A stretch of DNA of 64,000 nucleotides, taken from assembly GCF_016801865.2 (NCBI RefSeq), contig NC_068939.1, positions 152,210,378 through 152,274,377 of the forward strand. Reading direction: 5' to 3'. The stretch is from Culex pipiens pallens (Eukaryota; Arthropoda; Insecta; Diptera; Culicidae). Below the pieces are notes generated by a model. That model had not been told where the DNA came from. It made no database searches and was given only the letters and a program-made list of their open reading frames with translations. Position numbers and translations under genes: made by a program. Shown here one piece after another: positions 1 through 12,459 of the stretch; the stretch's first letter is position 1, and every line of letters starts with the position of its first letter.

Positions 1-14
1 GACCATACTACGAC

Positions 15-113
15 AATTCTCGATTAAATTTTCAAAAGGTCCTATCTGCATAGGAAACCCATGAGGGATAGATTGTTTTGAAAATTTACTCTAGAATTGA
101 TCTTAACCGAAAC
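15..113. repeat. Short hairpin element (family H, copy 1)
   Basis: An imperfect inverted repeat. The left arm contains TTTTCAAAAGGTCCTAT and the right arm is its complement, ending in TTTGAAAATTTA..CTAGAATTG. The core has a small palindrome, CTGCATAGG. A close copy lies at 24243-24337 and a diverged one at 59501-59577. Elements at 44280-44441, 7012-7125 and 52025-52080 share the AAAAGGTCC arm motif. No coding capacity. Probably a miniature foldback element; the superfamily is not determined. Confidence 0.6.
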
Positions 114-504
114 AAAAATTATTCAGAGCCCATTACCCCAAAAATGCCCACGTCGTTTTTGAACGACCCTTTAGTGCTAATGTAAACGCTACCAAGATCA
201 TCACTCTCTAGCGTCATCATTACTCATTCTCACGATCAAATCAAGCAGTCGTGCATACTGTTCGGTGAAGATACTTTTTTTTGTTGATGGCATCATGTTC
301 AACAAATTGAGAATAAACACTCTTCAACTCTGTTCCTCAAATTTCCTCCAATGGAACTAATACAAAATACAATTGTCAGTTGACAAAATACACTTTTTGC
401 AATTCCATCGTGAAACTACTTACTTTTCCTGTCATTTTCGAACGACGAAACAGCCTACTTTTCTTTACCAAAAATAATAAAATCGAATAGAAACACTTTT
501 CAAA

Positions 505-949
505 ACCCGGGCAAACGGTAATAACAAAATTCATGCCATTTCAATAACAAATACTGTTAAAATAACAAAAAGTGTTATGGAATATTCTTGCAAAATCCAT
601 TTTTGCATAATAGTTTAATAATAGATTATGTTATCATAACACAATTTGTTATTGGCCTGATATTGATAGCCAAAACAACTTTGGAATAACATTTTTTGTT
701 ATGGAAGAATAACTCCAACTGTTATTGGGATGATCGGATTAGTTGTTAAAATAACAAAAAATAATAACAAAGATTTGTTCGAAGAATAACTAAAAATGAT
801 ATTAGTCTGTTATTACAATAACAATCCAATAACAAAAAAATCATAACGGCGAATAACAAAACTTGTTATCAATAACATAACATGTTATTGGCCTAGTATT
901 TTCAAATATCAAAAAATGTTATTCCCACGTTATTTCCGTCTGCTCGGGT
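505..949. mobile_element. MITE-like element with about 20-bp terminal inverted repeats
   Basis: The left end reads ACCCGGGCAAACGGTAATAAC up to small differences. The right end is the reverse complement with a few changes (GTTATTTCCGTCTGCTCGGGT). The 445-bp interior is AT-rich and full of ATAACAAA/TTTGTTAT words in both orientations. There is no ORF. A clear target duplication is not visible. Interpreted as a non-autonomous DNA transposon. Confidence 0.6.
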
Positions 950-2040
950 AACAAATGCTGAAAAGTTCTACTTGTTTCGAAAAGTTATACTTTTAAACAT
1001 TTTTTCGATTTCAATAATTTATTGACTAAAGTATATGGACATTTAATTTATAATTCTGTTCAAATTGTGTTTTTTTTTGAATTGCAAAAAATGTTGTATG
1101 AAACTCGTTGCAAAACTTGAATTTTTCAGCAATCGTCATATTTATCCAATTCGGTGAACTTCGTTGGGTAAATGTACGACTCGTGCTGAAAAAATGATCT
1201 TTTTGGAACTTGTTGCATAAACTGCTTTTGTTCAACGTCTACTCTTTGATATTTTGAATGAAAAAAAAAATGTATGTAGATTTAATCAGCTTCAAATTAA
1301 CCAAATTTTACAAACAACAATGATAGCAAGAAATCAAAATACTTAAACATTTACTGATATTTTTTTCAAAAAAATATCTGTTAAATATGGGGATTTTTTT
1401 AGAATTTTGAAATAAGATTGTTTTTGCAAGTGTTGCAAATGCAAATGATATCAAAAGGTCCAATTTAGTAAATTAATTAGGCAATTTTTTAAGAAGTTTT
1501 ATTGACATTTCAAAATTGTAGTTTTTCTGCACTATTCGTAAATTTATCCTATGAGGTTGACCAAGTTGGATGAAAACGATGAGGGCTCAGACAATTTGAA
1601 TTGGATTTTTTTTTCAGTGATACCTTTGATTTTCCGCTTGAATGCTATTTGCCGTCAAAGTTAGTGTCAAACTTCAAAACAGTAACTTTTTAATTAAATT
1701 TGCTTGAAAAATAGATTTTCTTTTTTTTGCCCTTTCGAAAACATAAAATTTCTTTTTTGACTCATGAAAAGTGTATAAAAGTGTAAAAATGTACAATTGT
1801 CGTATCCAATAAAGTAACAAATTACAAATAACAGTATCGAAAAGTATTATTATGCTGACAAGTTGAACTCTTCAGCACTCGATTCTTAAAAGTACCTTCC
1901 AATTCTGTTTTTTTTTTGCGATGCAAAATGGGCCATTTCGTCAATTTGAGAATGACAGAAATAGTAACTAGTTTCATAACAGAAATGTTAAAATGAATCA
2001 GGATTGGTGAAAAAATCACCTTTGTAATTCTTCTTACTTT
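950..2040. other. AT-rich DNA without recognisable genes
   Basis: Only short open frames without a plausible protein pattern occur here. No splice-consistent exon, RNA gene or inverted-terminal element was recognised. It ends where the 9-mer array begins. Confidence 0.5.
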
Positions 2041-3990
2041 GGTAATTTTTGCAATTTTTGTAATTTTTGTTATTTTTGATTTTTTGTAATTTTTGTATTT
2101 TTTGTAATTTTTGTAATTTTTATAATTTTTGTAATTTTAGAAATTTTTTTAATTTTTGTAATTTTTGTAATTTTTGTAATTTTTGTAATTTTTGTAATTT
2201 TTGTAATTTTTGTAATTTTTGTAATTTTTGTAATTTTTGTAATTTTTGTAATTTTTGTAATTTTTGTAATTTTTGTAATTTTTGTAATTTTTGTAATTTT
2301 TGTAATTTTTGTAATTTTTGTAATTTTTGTAATTTTTGTAATTTTTGTAATTTTTGTAATTTTTGTAATTTTTGTAATTTTTGTAATTTTTGTAATTTTT
2401 GTAATTTTTGTAATTTTTGTAATTTTTGTAGTTTTTGTAATTTTTGTAATTTTTGTAATTTTTGTAATTTTTGTAATTTTTGTAATTTTTGTAATTTTTG
2501 TAATTTTTGTAATTTTGTAATTTTTGTAATTTTTGTAATTTTTGTAATTTTTGTAATTTTTGTAATTTTTGTAATTTTTGTAATTTTTGTAATTTTTGTA
2601 ATTTTTGTAATTTTTGTAATTTTTGTAATTTTTGTAATTTTTGTAATTTTTGTAATTTTTGTAATTTTTGTAATTTTTGTAATTTTTGTAATTTTTGTAA
2701 TTTTTGTAATTTTTGTAATTTTTGTAATTTTTGTAATTTTTGTAATTTTTGTAATTTTTGTAATTTTTGTAATTTTTGTAATTTTTGTAATTTTTGTAAT
2801 TTTTTTAATTTTTGTAATTTTGTAATTTTTGTGATTTTTGTAATTTTTGTTATTTTTGTAATTTTTGTTATTTTTGTAATTTTTGTAATTTTTGTAATTT
2901 TTGTAATTTTTGTAATTTTTGTAATTTTTGTAATTTTTGTAATTTTTGTAATTTTTGTAATTTTTGTAATTTTTGTAATTTTTGTAATTTTTGTAATTTT
3001 TGTAATTTTTGTAATTTTTGTAATTTTTGTAATTTTTGTCAATTTTGTAATTTTTGTAATTTTTGTAATTTTTGTAATTTTTGTAATTTTTGTAATTTTT
3101 GTAATTTTTGTAATTTTTGTAATTTTTGTAATTTTTGTAATTTTTGTAATTTTTGTAATTTTGTAATTTTTGTAATTTTTGTAATTTTTGTAATTTTTGT
3201 AATTTTTGTAATTTTTGTAATTTTTGTAATTTTTGTAATTTTTGTAATTTTTGTAATTTTTGTAATTTTTGTAATTTTTGTAATTTTTGTAATTTTTGTA
3301 ATTTTTGTAATTTTTGTAATTTTTGTAATTTTTGTAATTTTTGTAATTTTTGTAATTTTTGTAATTTTTGTAATTTTTGTAATTTTTGTAATTTTTGTAA
3401 TTTTTGTAATTTTTGTAATTTTTGTAATTTTTGTAATTTTTGTAATTTTTGTAATTTTTGTAATTTTTGTAATTTTTGTAATTTTTGTAATTTTTGTAAT
3501 TTTTGTAATTTTTGTAATTTTTTGTAATTTTTGTAATTTTTGTAATTTTTGTAATTTTTGTAATTTTTGTAATTTTTGTAATTTTTGTAATTTTTTGTAA
3601 TTTTTGTAATTTTTGTAATTTTTGTAATTTTTGTAATTTTTGTAATTTTTGTAATTTTTGTAATTTTTGTAATTTTTGTAATTTTTGTAATTTTTGTAAT
3701 TTTTGTAATTTTTGTAATTTTTGTAATTTTTGTAATTTTTGTAATTTTTGTAATTTTGTAATTTTTGTAATTTTTGTAATTTTTGTAATTTTTGTAATTT
3801 TTGTAATTTTTGTAATTTTTGTAATTTTTGTATTTTTTGTAATTTTTGTAATTTTTGTAATTTTTGTAATTTTTGTAATTTTTGTAATTTTTGTAATTTT
3901 TGTAATTTTTGTAATTTTTGTAATTTTTGTAATTTTTGTAATTTTTGTAATTTTTGTAATTTTTGTAATTTTTGTAATTTTTGTAATTTT
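2041..3990. repeat. Minisatellite, 9-bp unit GTAATTTTT, about 215 copies
   Basis: An almost uninterrupted array of the 9-mer GTAATTTTT. It has rare one-base deletions or insertions (near 2514, 2819, 3159, 3519, 3591, 3754) and a few substitutions. The first 120 bp are less regular. The indels shift the frame, so the array is open on either strand for hundreds of codons and yields apparent proteins of repeated NYK, ITK, LQK, VIF or CNF. These have no independent support as genes. Confidence 0.97.
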
Positions 3991-4555
3991 TGTAATTAAT
4001 AAAACCAAAAAATAACCAATTAATACAAAGAATACAAAAAAATACAACAAAATGACCAAAAATACCAAAAATACCATACAAAATAACAAAAATACCAAAA
4101 AAACAAATAACAAAAAATGAAAAAATCAAAAAATACCAAAAAACAATAAAATACAAAAACAATAAAAAAATACCAAAAAAAAACAACAAAATAACCAAAA
4201 AAATACCAAAAATACCAAAAATACCAAAAATATACCAAAAATAACAAAACAAGTAAACCAAAAAGTACCAAAAATACAAAAAATAACCAAAAATACCAAA
4301 ATACCAAAGATACCAAAAAAATACCAAAAAACCTTAGATAAATACCAAAAAATACCAAAAATACCAAAAATACCAAAACCACAAATACCAAAAATACACA
4401 AAAAAAACAAAAAAACCAAAATACCAAATATACCAAAAATACCAAAAAATAAAAAAATACTAAAAAATAAAAAAAATCAAAAAATTAAAAAAATACAAAA
4501 ATACCAAAAAATACCAAAAAATACAAAAAAATACAAAAATACCAAAAAATACAAA
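3991..4555. repeat. Degenerate A/C-rich array, unit near ACCAAAAAT
   Basis: Starts abruptly where the GT-rich array stops. Units vary between ACCAAAAAT, ACAAAAAAT and similar 8-10-mers. The + strand is almost devoid of G. Apparent minus-strand ORFs (FGIF/YFWYF repeats) are artefacts of the repeat. Confidence 0.85.
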
Positions 4556-5580
4556 AATACAAAATAATACAAAATAATACAAAAAAAATACAAAAATTAC
4601 AAAAAATACAAAAATTACAAAAATTACAAAAATACAAAAATACAAAAATACAAAAATACAAAAATTACAAAAATTACAAAAATTACAAAAATTACAAAAA
4701 TTACAAAAATACAAAAATACAAAAATACAAAAATTACAAAAATTACAAAAATTACAAAAATTACAAAAATTACAAAAATTACAAAAATTACAAAAATTAC
4801 AAAAATTACTAAAATAAAAAAAATTACAAAAAATACAAAAATAATAAAAATACAAAAATTACAAAAATTACAAAAATTACAAAAATTACAAAAATTACAA
4901 AAATTACAAAAATACAAAAATACAAAAATACAAAAATACAAAAATACAAAAATACAAAAATACAAAAATACAAAAATACAAAAATACAAAAATTACAAAA
5001 ATACAAAAATACAAAAATACAAAAATTACAAAAATTACAAAAATACAAAAATACAAAAATACAAAAATACAAAAATACAAAAATACAAAAATACAAAAAT
5101 ACAAAAATACAAAAATACAAAAATACAAAAATACAAAAATACAAAAATACAAAAATTAAAAAAATACAAAAATACAAAAATACAAAAATACAAAAATACA
5201 AAAATACAAAAATACAAAAATACAAAAATACAAAAATACAAAAATACAAAAATACAAAAATACAAAAATACAAAAATACAAAAATACAAAAATACAAAAA
5301 TACAAAAATACAAAAATACAAAAATACAAAAATACAAAAATACAAAAATACAAAAATAAAAAAATACAAAAATACAAAAATACAAAAATACAAAAATACA
5401 AAAATACAAAAATACAAAAATACAAAAATACAAAAATACAAAAATACAAAAATACAAAAATACAAAAATACAAAAATACAAAAATACAAAAATACAAAAA
5501 TACAAAAATACAAAAATAACAAAAATACAAAAATACCAAAAAATACCAAAAAATACCAAAAATGACCAAAAATATCAAAA
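4556..5580. repeat. Mixed 8-mer and 9-mer array, ACAAAAAT and AAAAATTAC
   Basis: Blocks of AAAAATTAC (the exact reverse complement of the 2041-3990 unit) alternate with long runs of the 8-mer ACAAAAAT. The 8-mer is dominant from 4910 to 5535. The AAAAATTAC blocks at about 4600-4910 could pair with the GT-rich array upstream. Minus-strand ORFs reading CIFVFLYF are repeat artefacts. Confidence 0.95.
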
Positions 5581-6110
5581 AATACAATCTCCAACCAAAC
5601 CCCCTCTAAACATAACCCCAATCCATCAAAAAGTCCCCAAATCACATAAGTCCATCCCCCTCCCCTTCACCCTCCGTTCCCAAAACGGCCGCAAAAAACC
5701 CATCCAACAAAATCAAAAAAATACCCAAACCCAAAAAAGCCCCCGAATAACAATACCCTGCCTCCATTAGTCAGCCCACCCCAACCTCAATACCTAATTC
5801 CCCCCCACAACACCAATATCAAACCATACCCGCCCTCATGCTGGCCAGGTTAATACCTACCCAAAAAAAACAAATAACCCAAACAGCAATAAAATCCTGC
5901 CCAGAACCATAACTCCCTCCTGCCGTACAACCGACACCGATGCAATCTGCCCAATCCATACAAAACCTACAGTTATTAATTGAAATCCCAAACAACCTAC
6001 TAAACCTGAACCACCCCCACCCCACATCCCGTCTAACCAATACCACCCGACTACCACCACGCACAAAGTATCCTATTAATCCACCCAATATCTTCTGTCT
6101 GAAAGATTAC
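5581..6110. other. Non-repetitive A/C-rich, G-poor segment
   Basis: Unlike the arrays before it, this stretch is not a tandem repeat, yet the + strand remains strongly A+C-rich with very little G. Normal composition returns after about 6110. No coding feature is supported; the ORFs here follow the base bias. Confidence 0.7.
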
Positions 6111-6359
6111 AAAATCTCACGGTTGTTCTTTTATGGATAAAAAATGATATATTATTGATCGATCTTAAAAATCTCTGTTTAAATTTTAAAAAATTGAATG
6201 CTCAAAAATTTCATAAAAATAATTAAAGAAATAATTAAAATTCATTAGTTTTTCATTTTTGCTTCCTTCATATCGGTTTGGCGTCATTTGTCCGTTTAAC
6301 AAAATGTTCTGTTTCGCATCCATATTGACAGATATAGGAATAATTACATCGGGCATCTG

Positions 6360-6540
6360 TCTAACGTTAGTTGAATATTACCTCTTTTATGATATAATTT
6401 TACCTCAATTTAGACTGGAAAAGCGACATTACAACAGAAAAGTGGTAAAATTACACATTTTCAGAGGTAAAATTACACATTATTTCTGACATTAAAGATC
6501 TACCCCTGCAGATGTAACATTACCATGATTTTATTTTTTG
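6360..6540 (-). mobile_element. Partial copy of CACAGTAAAAA element (family M), inverted
   Basis: It matches the reverse complement of 6686-6850 over about 170 bp. Shared words include GAATATTACCTCTTTTATGA, GGTAAAATTACAC and CATTTTCAGAGGTAAAATTA. It lacks the terminal CACAGTAAAAA. With the next copy it forms an imperfect inverted pair. No protein. Confidence 0.65.
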
Positions 6541-6674
6541 TGTAGCTTGATGAGAAGTGACCAAGCACGTTTCTATCGAAACTTTTACAAATTAATTTGT
6601 TAAATAGTGACAATTTTGAAAATTAGACGGAATTCGAGCTGCCAAACTTTGCCAAACATATAAGTATGTCTCCA

Positions 6675-6890
6675 CACAGTAAAAAAAAATCATGGTAATA
6701 TCTGGGAAGGGGGACATCTTTTATGTCAGAAAAAAGGTGTAATTTTACCTCTGAAAATGTATAATTTTACCACTTTTCTGGTGTAATGTCACTTTTTATG
6801 CCTAAATTGAGGTAAAATTTCATCATAAAAGAGGTAATATTCAACCTTTCAAAATTGCAGCTTCCAAATTTACACAATTTTTTACTGTGC
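6675..6890 (+). mobile_element. Family M MITE with CACAGTAAAAAA termini
   Basis: A 216-bp element starting CACAGTAAAAAA and ending TTTTTTACTGTG. The interior has repeated GTAATTTTACC motifs. A third, shorter copy is at 45061-45180. Target duplication not evident. Non-autonomous DNA element; superfamily unresolved. Confidence 0.65.
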
Positions 6891-7011
6891 AATTAACATT
6901 TTTTATTTATATTGACAAGTCGGCGTCACTTGTTGCGAGTAAAAGTTCCGTGGCTGAAGAATATTTTGTATTATTCCACGAAATCATGATTTTGTTTAAA
7001 GTTTCAAATTA

Positions 7012-7125
7012 ATTTTTTTCTTTGCATTTTTGTATTTTTAAATATTCCAGACTCAAGTCGGTTTCAAAAACACTCAACAGCAAAAAAAGCAAAATTTTGA
7101 TTCTTGGACCTTTAAAAAAACTCAA
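7012..7125. repeat. Diverged family H hairpin
   Basis: The segment around GACTCAAGTCGGTTTCAAAA, ending TTGGACCTTTAAAAAAACTC, aligns with the right half of the hairpin at 44280-44441 (GACTCAAGGCGGTTCTAAAA). It is decayed and interrupted. Confidence 0.45.
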
Positions 7126-7189
7126 GAAATGTTTTGATGTTGAAGACATCACCTCTCCACTTCAGGCCATTTTTGGCCAGTTTTCAAAT

Positions 7190-7440
7190 GTGTGCAGTGT
7201 ACAGTATGTAAAAAAAGTATTTACACCCCTTGGGCACTATGCACATATTGTGATGAAACATCTAAACAATTTAATGTTGACAGAAACCTGGTACTACGTT
7301 TTGTTCAGAAACTCATGCCAGACATTTTGCTACAAAAAGCTCATGAAAAGATGATTTCTATAAAAAGTTATATAACAAATACTATTACGAAAATAAAAAA
7401 GGTGCAAAAAAAGTTTGTACACCTTTCGAAAAATTACCAT
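7190..7440. mobile_element. Possible Tc1-like or MITE remnant
   Basis: Left edge ACAGTATGTAAAAAAAGTAT and right edge GTGCAAAAAAAGTTTGTACA are loosely inverted (ACAG/GTAAAAAAAGT.. against ..ACTTTTTTTGCAC). The frames through it give no transposase motif. Weak assignment based on the look of the ends only. Confidence 0.3.
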
Positions 7441-7639
7441 AAATAATGTTATTTGTTGACAAATCACCATAAATCCAGTCTCCCAACTCCAAATAGGTAT
7501 CCTTGACTGATTAAAAAAATAATTTTGATTGAATATAAAATTTACTAACTACTTAGTATAAAAGTTTATATAACTCTGGAAATTCTATATAAAACTTATC
7601 TAAACTTAATTTTGCAAACTTTCAATTCAACTAAATGTC

Positions 7640-9250
7640 AATATATTACCATAGAATTGCTAAATAAACATTCATGACCCACCACCTCTAATCGATTTGA
7701 TCCGGTTCTCGAAAAATCTCATTAATCCAAAAAACCAGTCCCGCACCTTTACTATACCAAAATCTGGCCAGGTCAGGTGAAAGGAAGTTTCCCAGAGCTC
7801 TTTGTTGACATTCCGGTTCCTCTCTCTCTTCCATTCCACGCGGTTTGTTTCTCGTTGACAGGTTTGTCAATTTCTCCTCCTAACCTCGAGTACGGCATGT
7901 AACTTGACGTGGGCCACTAATCCAACGCACGCGTTACAGCTCGGTTACATCAGCAAATGTGTCCCGTCCCGTTGGGGTCTAACTCTTTACCTCTTCACTT
8001 ATTGGAGCTTGTTACGGCGTAGGACTTGGACCGCTGATGGTGGGTTTAAGGGTACAAGTGTACAATCAGCGTTAGTTGTGAATGGGTACTTGGCGTTTAG
8101 TTTAGTGCACTTTGGGGAGATGCGTGTGCGCAGTGCAGCATCTTCCGCCTAATTGAATTTACGAGTTTTAGACTCACTGCAGACGTGCATGCCATGCATT
8201 AAGGTAGTTGCATTAGCGGAGTTGCAGCAGCAAATTGAAAACCTGATGTGTGTGTGGCTTAGGCAGCTATTAGAGTGTTCGACTTATGCGCCACGCTGCG
8301 TGAGGTCATAAATTTTGCGTTGAATCATAAACGGTTAAGTAGTTGCGTTTTGGACTGTGGATTACCTGTCGGCACAGCTTCCCGAATGGTTGGTGCTTAA
8401 CATCCTTGTGGGTAAATTGTAGTTTTATTTAGGGTAGACTAGTCATCAGTGAGACACCAAGAACAGGCTCTGACTTCTCAGAAATTGACGACTCCGATGT
8501 GACTTCAGCTTAATCAGTTTGACGACTTCAACCCGGGGTCCTCCTGAACTTCACCAACTCCACAGCCTAGCTATCTCTAGATCCAGCCCCTGAAGCCGCT
8601 CACTGGTCACCACTCCCATGTCTGCGATTTCCAACGCCATGCCGTCATTCGGCAGCAGTTACTCGAATCTCTCGAGCTGGTCATCTCTTGCCGCTAACGG
8701 GACAGTGTGTGGAATGGCACACACGAAAACGGATCCGAAAAATGTGGTTGTCAAGCCTGCTGCTACCGCGACTTCAACCCCTAACTTCTCCACCTTCCTC
8801 TTCTTCTCTTTAGCATATCGCCGGTGAATTTGTCTGACTTGCCAGACTTGTGTTGGAAAGGCCCCCCGAATCTCCGGTTCAAGCCGCCAAGGCAAGTCAA
8901 GTTGCGAACTCAAGTGGTCAAAACTTGTCTGGGACGGGACACGCGGGGAAGTCGGTGAAAGATAAGCCTTGAGTTGGAGGGGGCCAGGTTTGGTCGCAGT
9001 GTTTACTTCCTGCTTCGGGGATCAACGGCGAGATGGATTTAAATGGGAAACCAAAACCTGTAAAGAAGAAGAAGAAGGAAAACCGAATTGTTGTCTTACA
9101 GTCGATGACTTTCTTTTGGCAATCGAAAATCAATATCGGAACAACTTGGACGCGGTTAAGCCGAGAGAGGTTCCACGGTTAAGAGCTGTGCACGTGAACT
9201 TGGAAGGCCACACGGGCTTAACTGAACGGCCTCCATTGTGCGAGGAGTAG
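7640..9250. other. GC-richer island, unidentified
   Basis: Base composition rises well above the surroundings. The minus frame 8659-8913 reads like protein (charged RRYAKEKKRKVEKLGVEV), followed without a frame by ALEIADMGVVTSERLQGLDL, suggesting a decayed coding region. A + strand ATG near 9034 opens MDLNGKPKPVKKKKKENR but stops after about 50 codons. I recognise no family. It could be an old gag-like remnant, a pseudogene or a non-coding exon. Confidence 0.3.
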
Positions 9251-9682
9251 AAATGAGAGCATTTCTTTGTATTTAGAAGGGTCTCCTTTCACGCAAGTTG
9301 AGCGGTCCGGCTCGATGGAGATTGTGAACGAGATTTTTGAAACACAGTTATGCAACTAATCCGACTTTTCAACGTGAAGTGGTGAAATTGTTATCGAACG
9401 TATTGAATTTGGATTTGTTAATCTCTAAATCTCTTTCAAAACATTAATTTTATTCTTTTTCAGCCAGTCTTTTCAGAAAACAAATTAAATGTATAGTTTG
9501 CGACAGTTTATGTTGGTATGACATAGACATTTCAGTCCAATTTTTAAGCTAAGTTTAGTAATGGAGATGCTTTGATTCAATTAAAGCAATTTTAATTGCT
9601 GTCCTTTATGAGAAATTGTAAAGCCTCTTCTTTAATCCAAAAAAAAAAAATACAATTTTTCACTTGAAAAAAAAAACTATCT

Positions 9683-10463
9683 ACCTGGGTAAATCTCCGA
9701 CAACTCACTCAGCACTTGCCCCGACCCCTCTTCGATTTGCGTGAAACTTTGTCCTAAGGGGTAACTTTTGTCCCTGATCACGAATCCGAGGTCCGTTTTT
9801 TGATATCTCGTGACGGAGGGGTAGTACGACCCCTTCAGTTTTTGAACATGCGAAAAAATACGTGTTTTTCAATAATTTGCAGCATGAAACGGTGATGAGA
9901 TGAAAATTTTGTGTCAAAGGGACTTTTATGTAAAGTTAGACGCCCGATTTGATGGCATACTCAGAATTCCGAAAAAAGCGTATTTTTCATCGACAAAAAC
10001 ACTAAAAAAGTTTCAAAAACTCTGCCATTTTCCTTTACTTCACTGTAAAAATTTTTGGAACTTGTCATTTTATGGGAAATTTAATATGCTTTTCGAATCT
10101 ACATTGACCCAGAAGGGTCATTTTTTCAGTTAAAACAAAAAAAATCATTTCAAGATTTCGTGTTTTTTTCTAACTTTGCCGGGTTATTTTTTAGAGTGTT
10201 ACAATGTTTAACAACGTTGTAGAACAGACAATTTTGGTATACAAACATAAGGGGTTTGCTTGCTGCATCACGAGTTATCGGGATTTTACGAAAAAAAAAG
10301 CTTTGATAAAGTTGGTCGTCGTTGATCATGGCCTTTCATGGTCACCCGCGACAGACAGGGACGACGAAACCAAGAAGAACGCAAAAAGTAACTAACTTTT
10401 TCAAAACTTTTTTTCGTAAAATCGCGATAACTCGTGATGTTTATGAGCAAACCCCTTATGCAG
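9683..10463 (+). repeat. Interspersed repeat family A, copy 1
   Basis: Defined by its resemblance to three other places in the window: 41775-42213 (same orientation), 15750-17625 (inverted and split) and 18875-18993. Diagnostic word: CCCCGACCCCTCTTCGATTT. The distal part, 10240-10463, carries an internal inverted repeat built on AAGGGGTTTGCT and CACGAGTTATCG. No coding capacity. Type unknown, possibly a long non-autonomous DNA element. Confidence 0.75.
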
Positions 10464-10803
10464 GCCCGTAGCCAGGGGGTCGGGTTTCGGGCTGAAGCCC
10501 CAACCCCCTCCCCAAATTTTTGGAAGACATGTATCAATTTTTTTGTAATTGTCTGCTCTACAACTTTATAGAACATTGTTACCCTTTGAAAAATAAAAAT
10601 AAGGTTAAAAAAAACGAAATTTTGAAATGAAAAAAATGTTTTAAAAAAGGCGTAATTTTGTTTTGGTGAAAAGCAAGCTTTCATATTAAATTAAATATCC
10701 AAATTTAAATTAAGATTTAAAACAAAGCACAAAATATATTTTCAATTATTTAAAAAAAAAACTTCTCTTCAGTCTGTCTATCTTAATTTGTTTTTTGATA
10801 CTA

Positions 10804-11221
10804 AGGCCGTTGCAAATATTTGTTGAAGTTTATGTATCTCGGCTCCGACCAAATTCGAGGGGGGTGGCAAAAAATATAATAAATATAAAAATTGAAATTA
10901 CAAGCCTAGGTTTCCACATTTGGATGAAAAAGGTGTTTTAAAATGCATTTTTCACGCGCCCAGTTGCTTCCAATCACTTGTTTTCAAAATATTGTGGTAA
11001 CGGGAATTTTGTTTTCGCAAAAAAAAGTTTTTGTCGGACTGTACATGCTTAATATGATTATAAACGCAGGAAAATACATTTTAACTGGTTTTCAGTTGAT
11101 TAAACTTTAATTTTCATTAAAATTTTAAAGTTTATCAAAAAAAAAATTTTTGCTTCCGGATTATTCGACCGACTTTGAAAGTAGGGGCGACATAAACCTT
11201 GCAAAATATTTGCAACGGCCT
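10804..11221. mobile_element. TA-flanked MITE, AGGCCGTTGCAAATATTT ends
   Basis: The left end AGGCCGTTGCAAATATTT is matched by the complementary right end, AAATATTTGCAACGGCCT. TA sits immediately outside both ends, as expected for a TA target duplication. 418 bp, no transposase. Related decayed ends are near 18550 (TTTGCAATGGCCTTA) and 56155-56242 (TTGCATCGGCC, with the GAGCCGAGG block). Confidence 0.8.
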
Positions 11222-11222
11222 T

Positions 11223-12450
11223 ATTATTTTCAATTATAGTTCTTCTTTGCAGTTGGTACTGCTTTTATGACGTTTCTTAAGTATACAATAATGAGATTTT
11301 TTTGCACCGGATTTCTTTGCAATTTATCTAAATATTTTGACTATTTTCAATTTTTTAATTCTTAATTGACTTTTTGTTAATTTAAATTTTATTAAGAAAT
11401 GGAATAATGAAATTTTTTATTATTTACATTTTTAAAGTGAAACATTAAGCAAACATATACAATAAAACTAAGTTTCAAAACCTATTTTAAAAATTTTAAG
11501 CAAAACATATCACGAAATGCTTTAAACATTATTACAGTTATGTTGCTTTTACAAATTTGATAAATATCAATATAAACAAATTAGGTTTTAATATGTATTA
11601 ACAATAGTTTGCAATGGATTTTATAGTAATTTTTTGAGGAAGTATTTAAAAAAGGGTAGTGTGCAAATAATTTAAAAATAATTTGCATTAGCCTTTATTA
11701 AAAAAATGGAAACATATTTTGTTAAAATTCACAAAAAAAAAACATTGTTATTAAGTTTAAATTGGCAAAGTGAAGAGAGGGCCAAATTTTGTCCCGGGCC
11801 CTTATTTAAACATCTTTGATCGTAAAGAATTGTTAGGTTGGATATTTGAAAAAAATAACGGATTTTTGGTGATTTTTTAAATCAAAGACCGTCTAGAGGC
11901 GGGGTTGGGTTGTACAGGGTTAATGTCATTTAATTTTTTTAAGATACTTGAAATTTTTGTGTAATATCCCGAAATACTATATCAATCAGAATTGTTTTAA
12001 GGCCTTTTTAAGTTATGTAATCAACTTAAAATTTTAATCCAGTTAAGAATATATAGTTCAGTTGGACTTCAAAAAAAAAAAAAAAAAAACAAATGAAATA
12101 AGTTTTTTTTTTAACATTTCAAGAACATAGATCTTTTCTGCGTACGGTTCAAATATTTTAACATTTCGTTTAGAAAAAATCTTTTTTCTACCATGGTTGT
12201 CATATGGATGATAATGTGAGCAATTCTTTAAAAAAATGTTTTTAATCACTTCACAGTCTTTGGTTAACATTCTCAAAAAGTGTTTCAAACAAACTGACCA
12301 AAATTGTTTGTGTTTATTCCTAACCCTTATCCTTATTTTATTTTGATTGACATTTTAAGAAAAAAACTTGAATTTTGCGTTGAAAGCTGTTTTTTTTAAA
12401 AAAAACAAAATAAATTTCGTTAAATTCCTATGCAAAGCCCTCTTCAAATT
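11223..12450. other. AT-rich DNA, nothing recognised
   Basis: Only short frames and homopolymer runs, including about 20 A at 12070. No gene, RNA or element end could be supported. Confidence 0.5.
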
Positions 12451-12459
12451 ATGATAGGG

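Noticed and set aside
2041..5580. CRISPR-like regular repeats
   Set aside because: Units are 8-9 bp with no unique spacers. These are eukaryotic minisatellites.
2067..5645. Long ORFs up to 735 codons on both strands
   Set aside because: They translate 8- and 9-bp tandem repeats in every frame (NYK, ITK, VIF, CIFVFLYF), with no start context, domain or codon pattern. They are artefacts of stop-free repeats.
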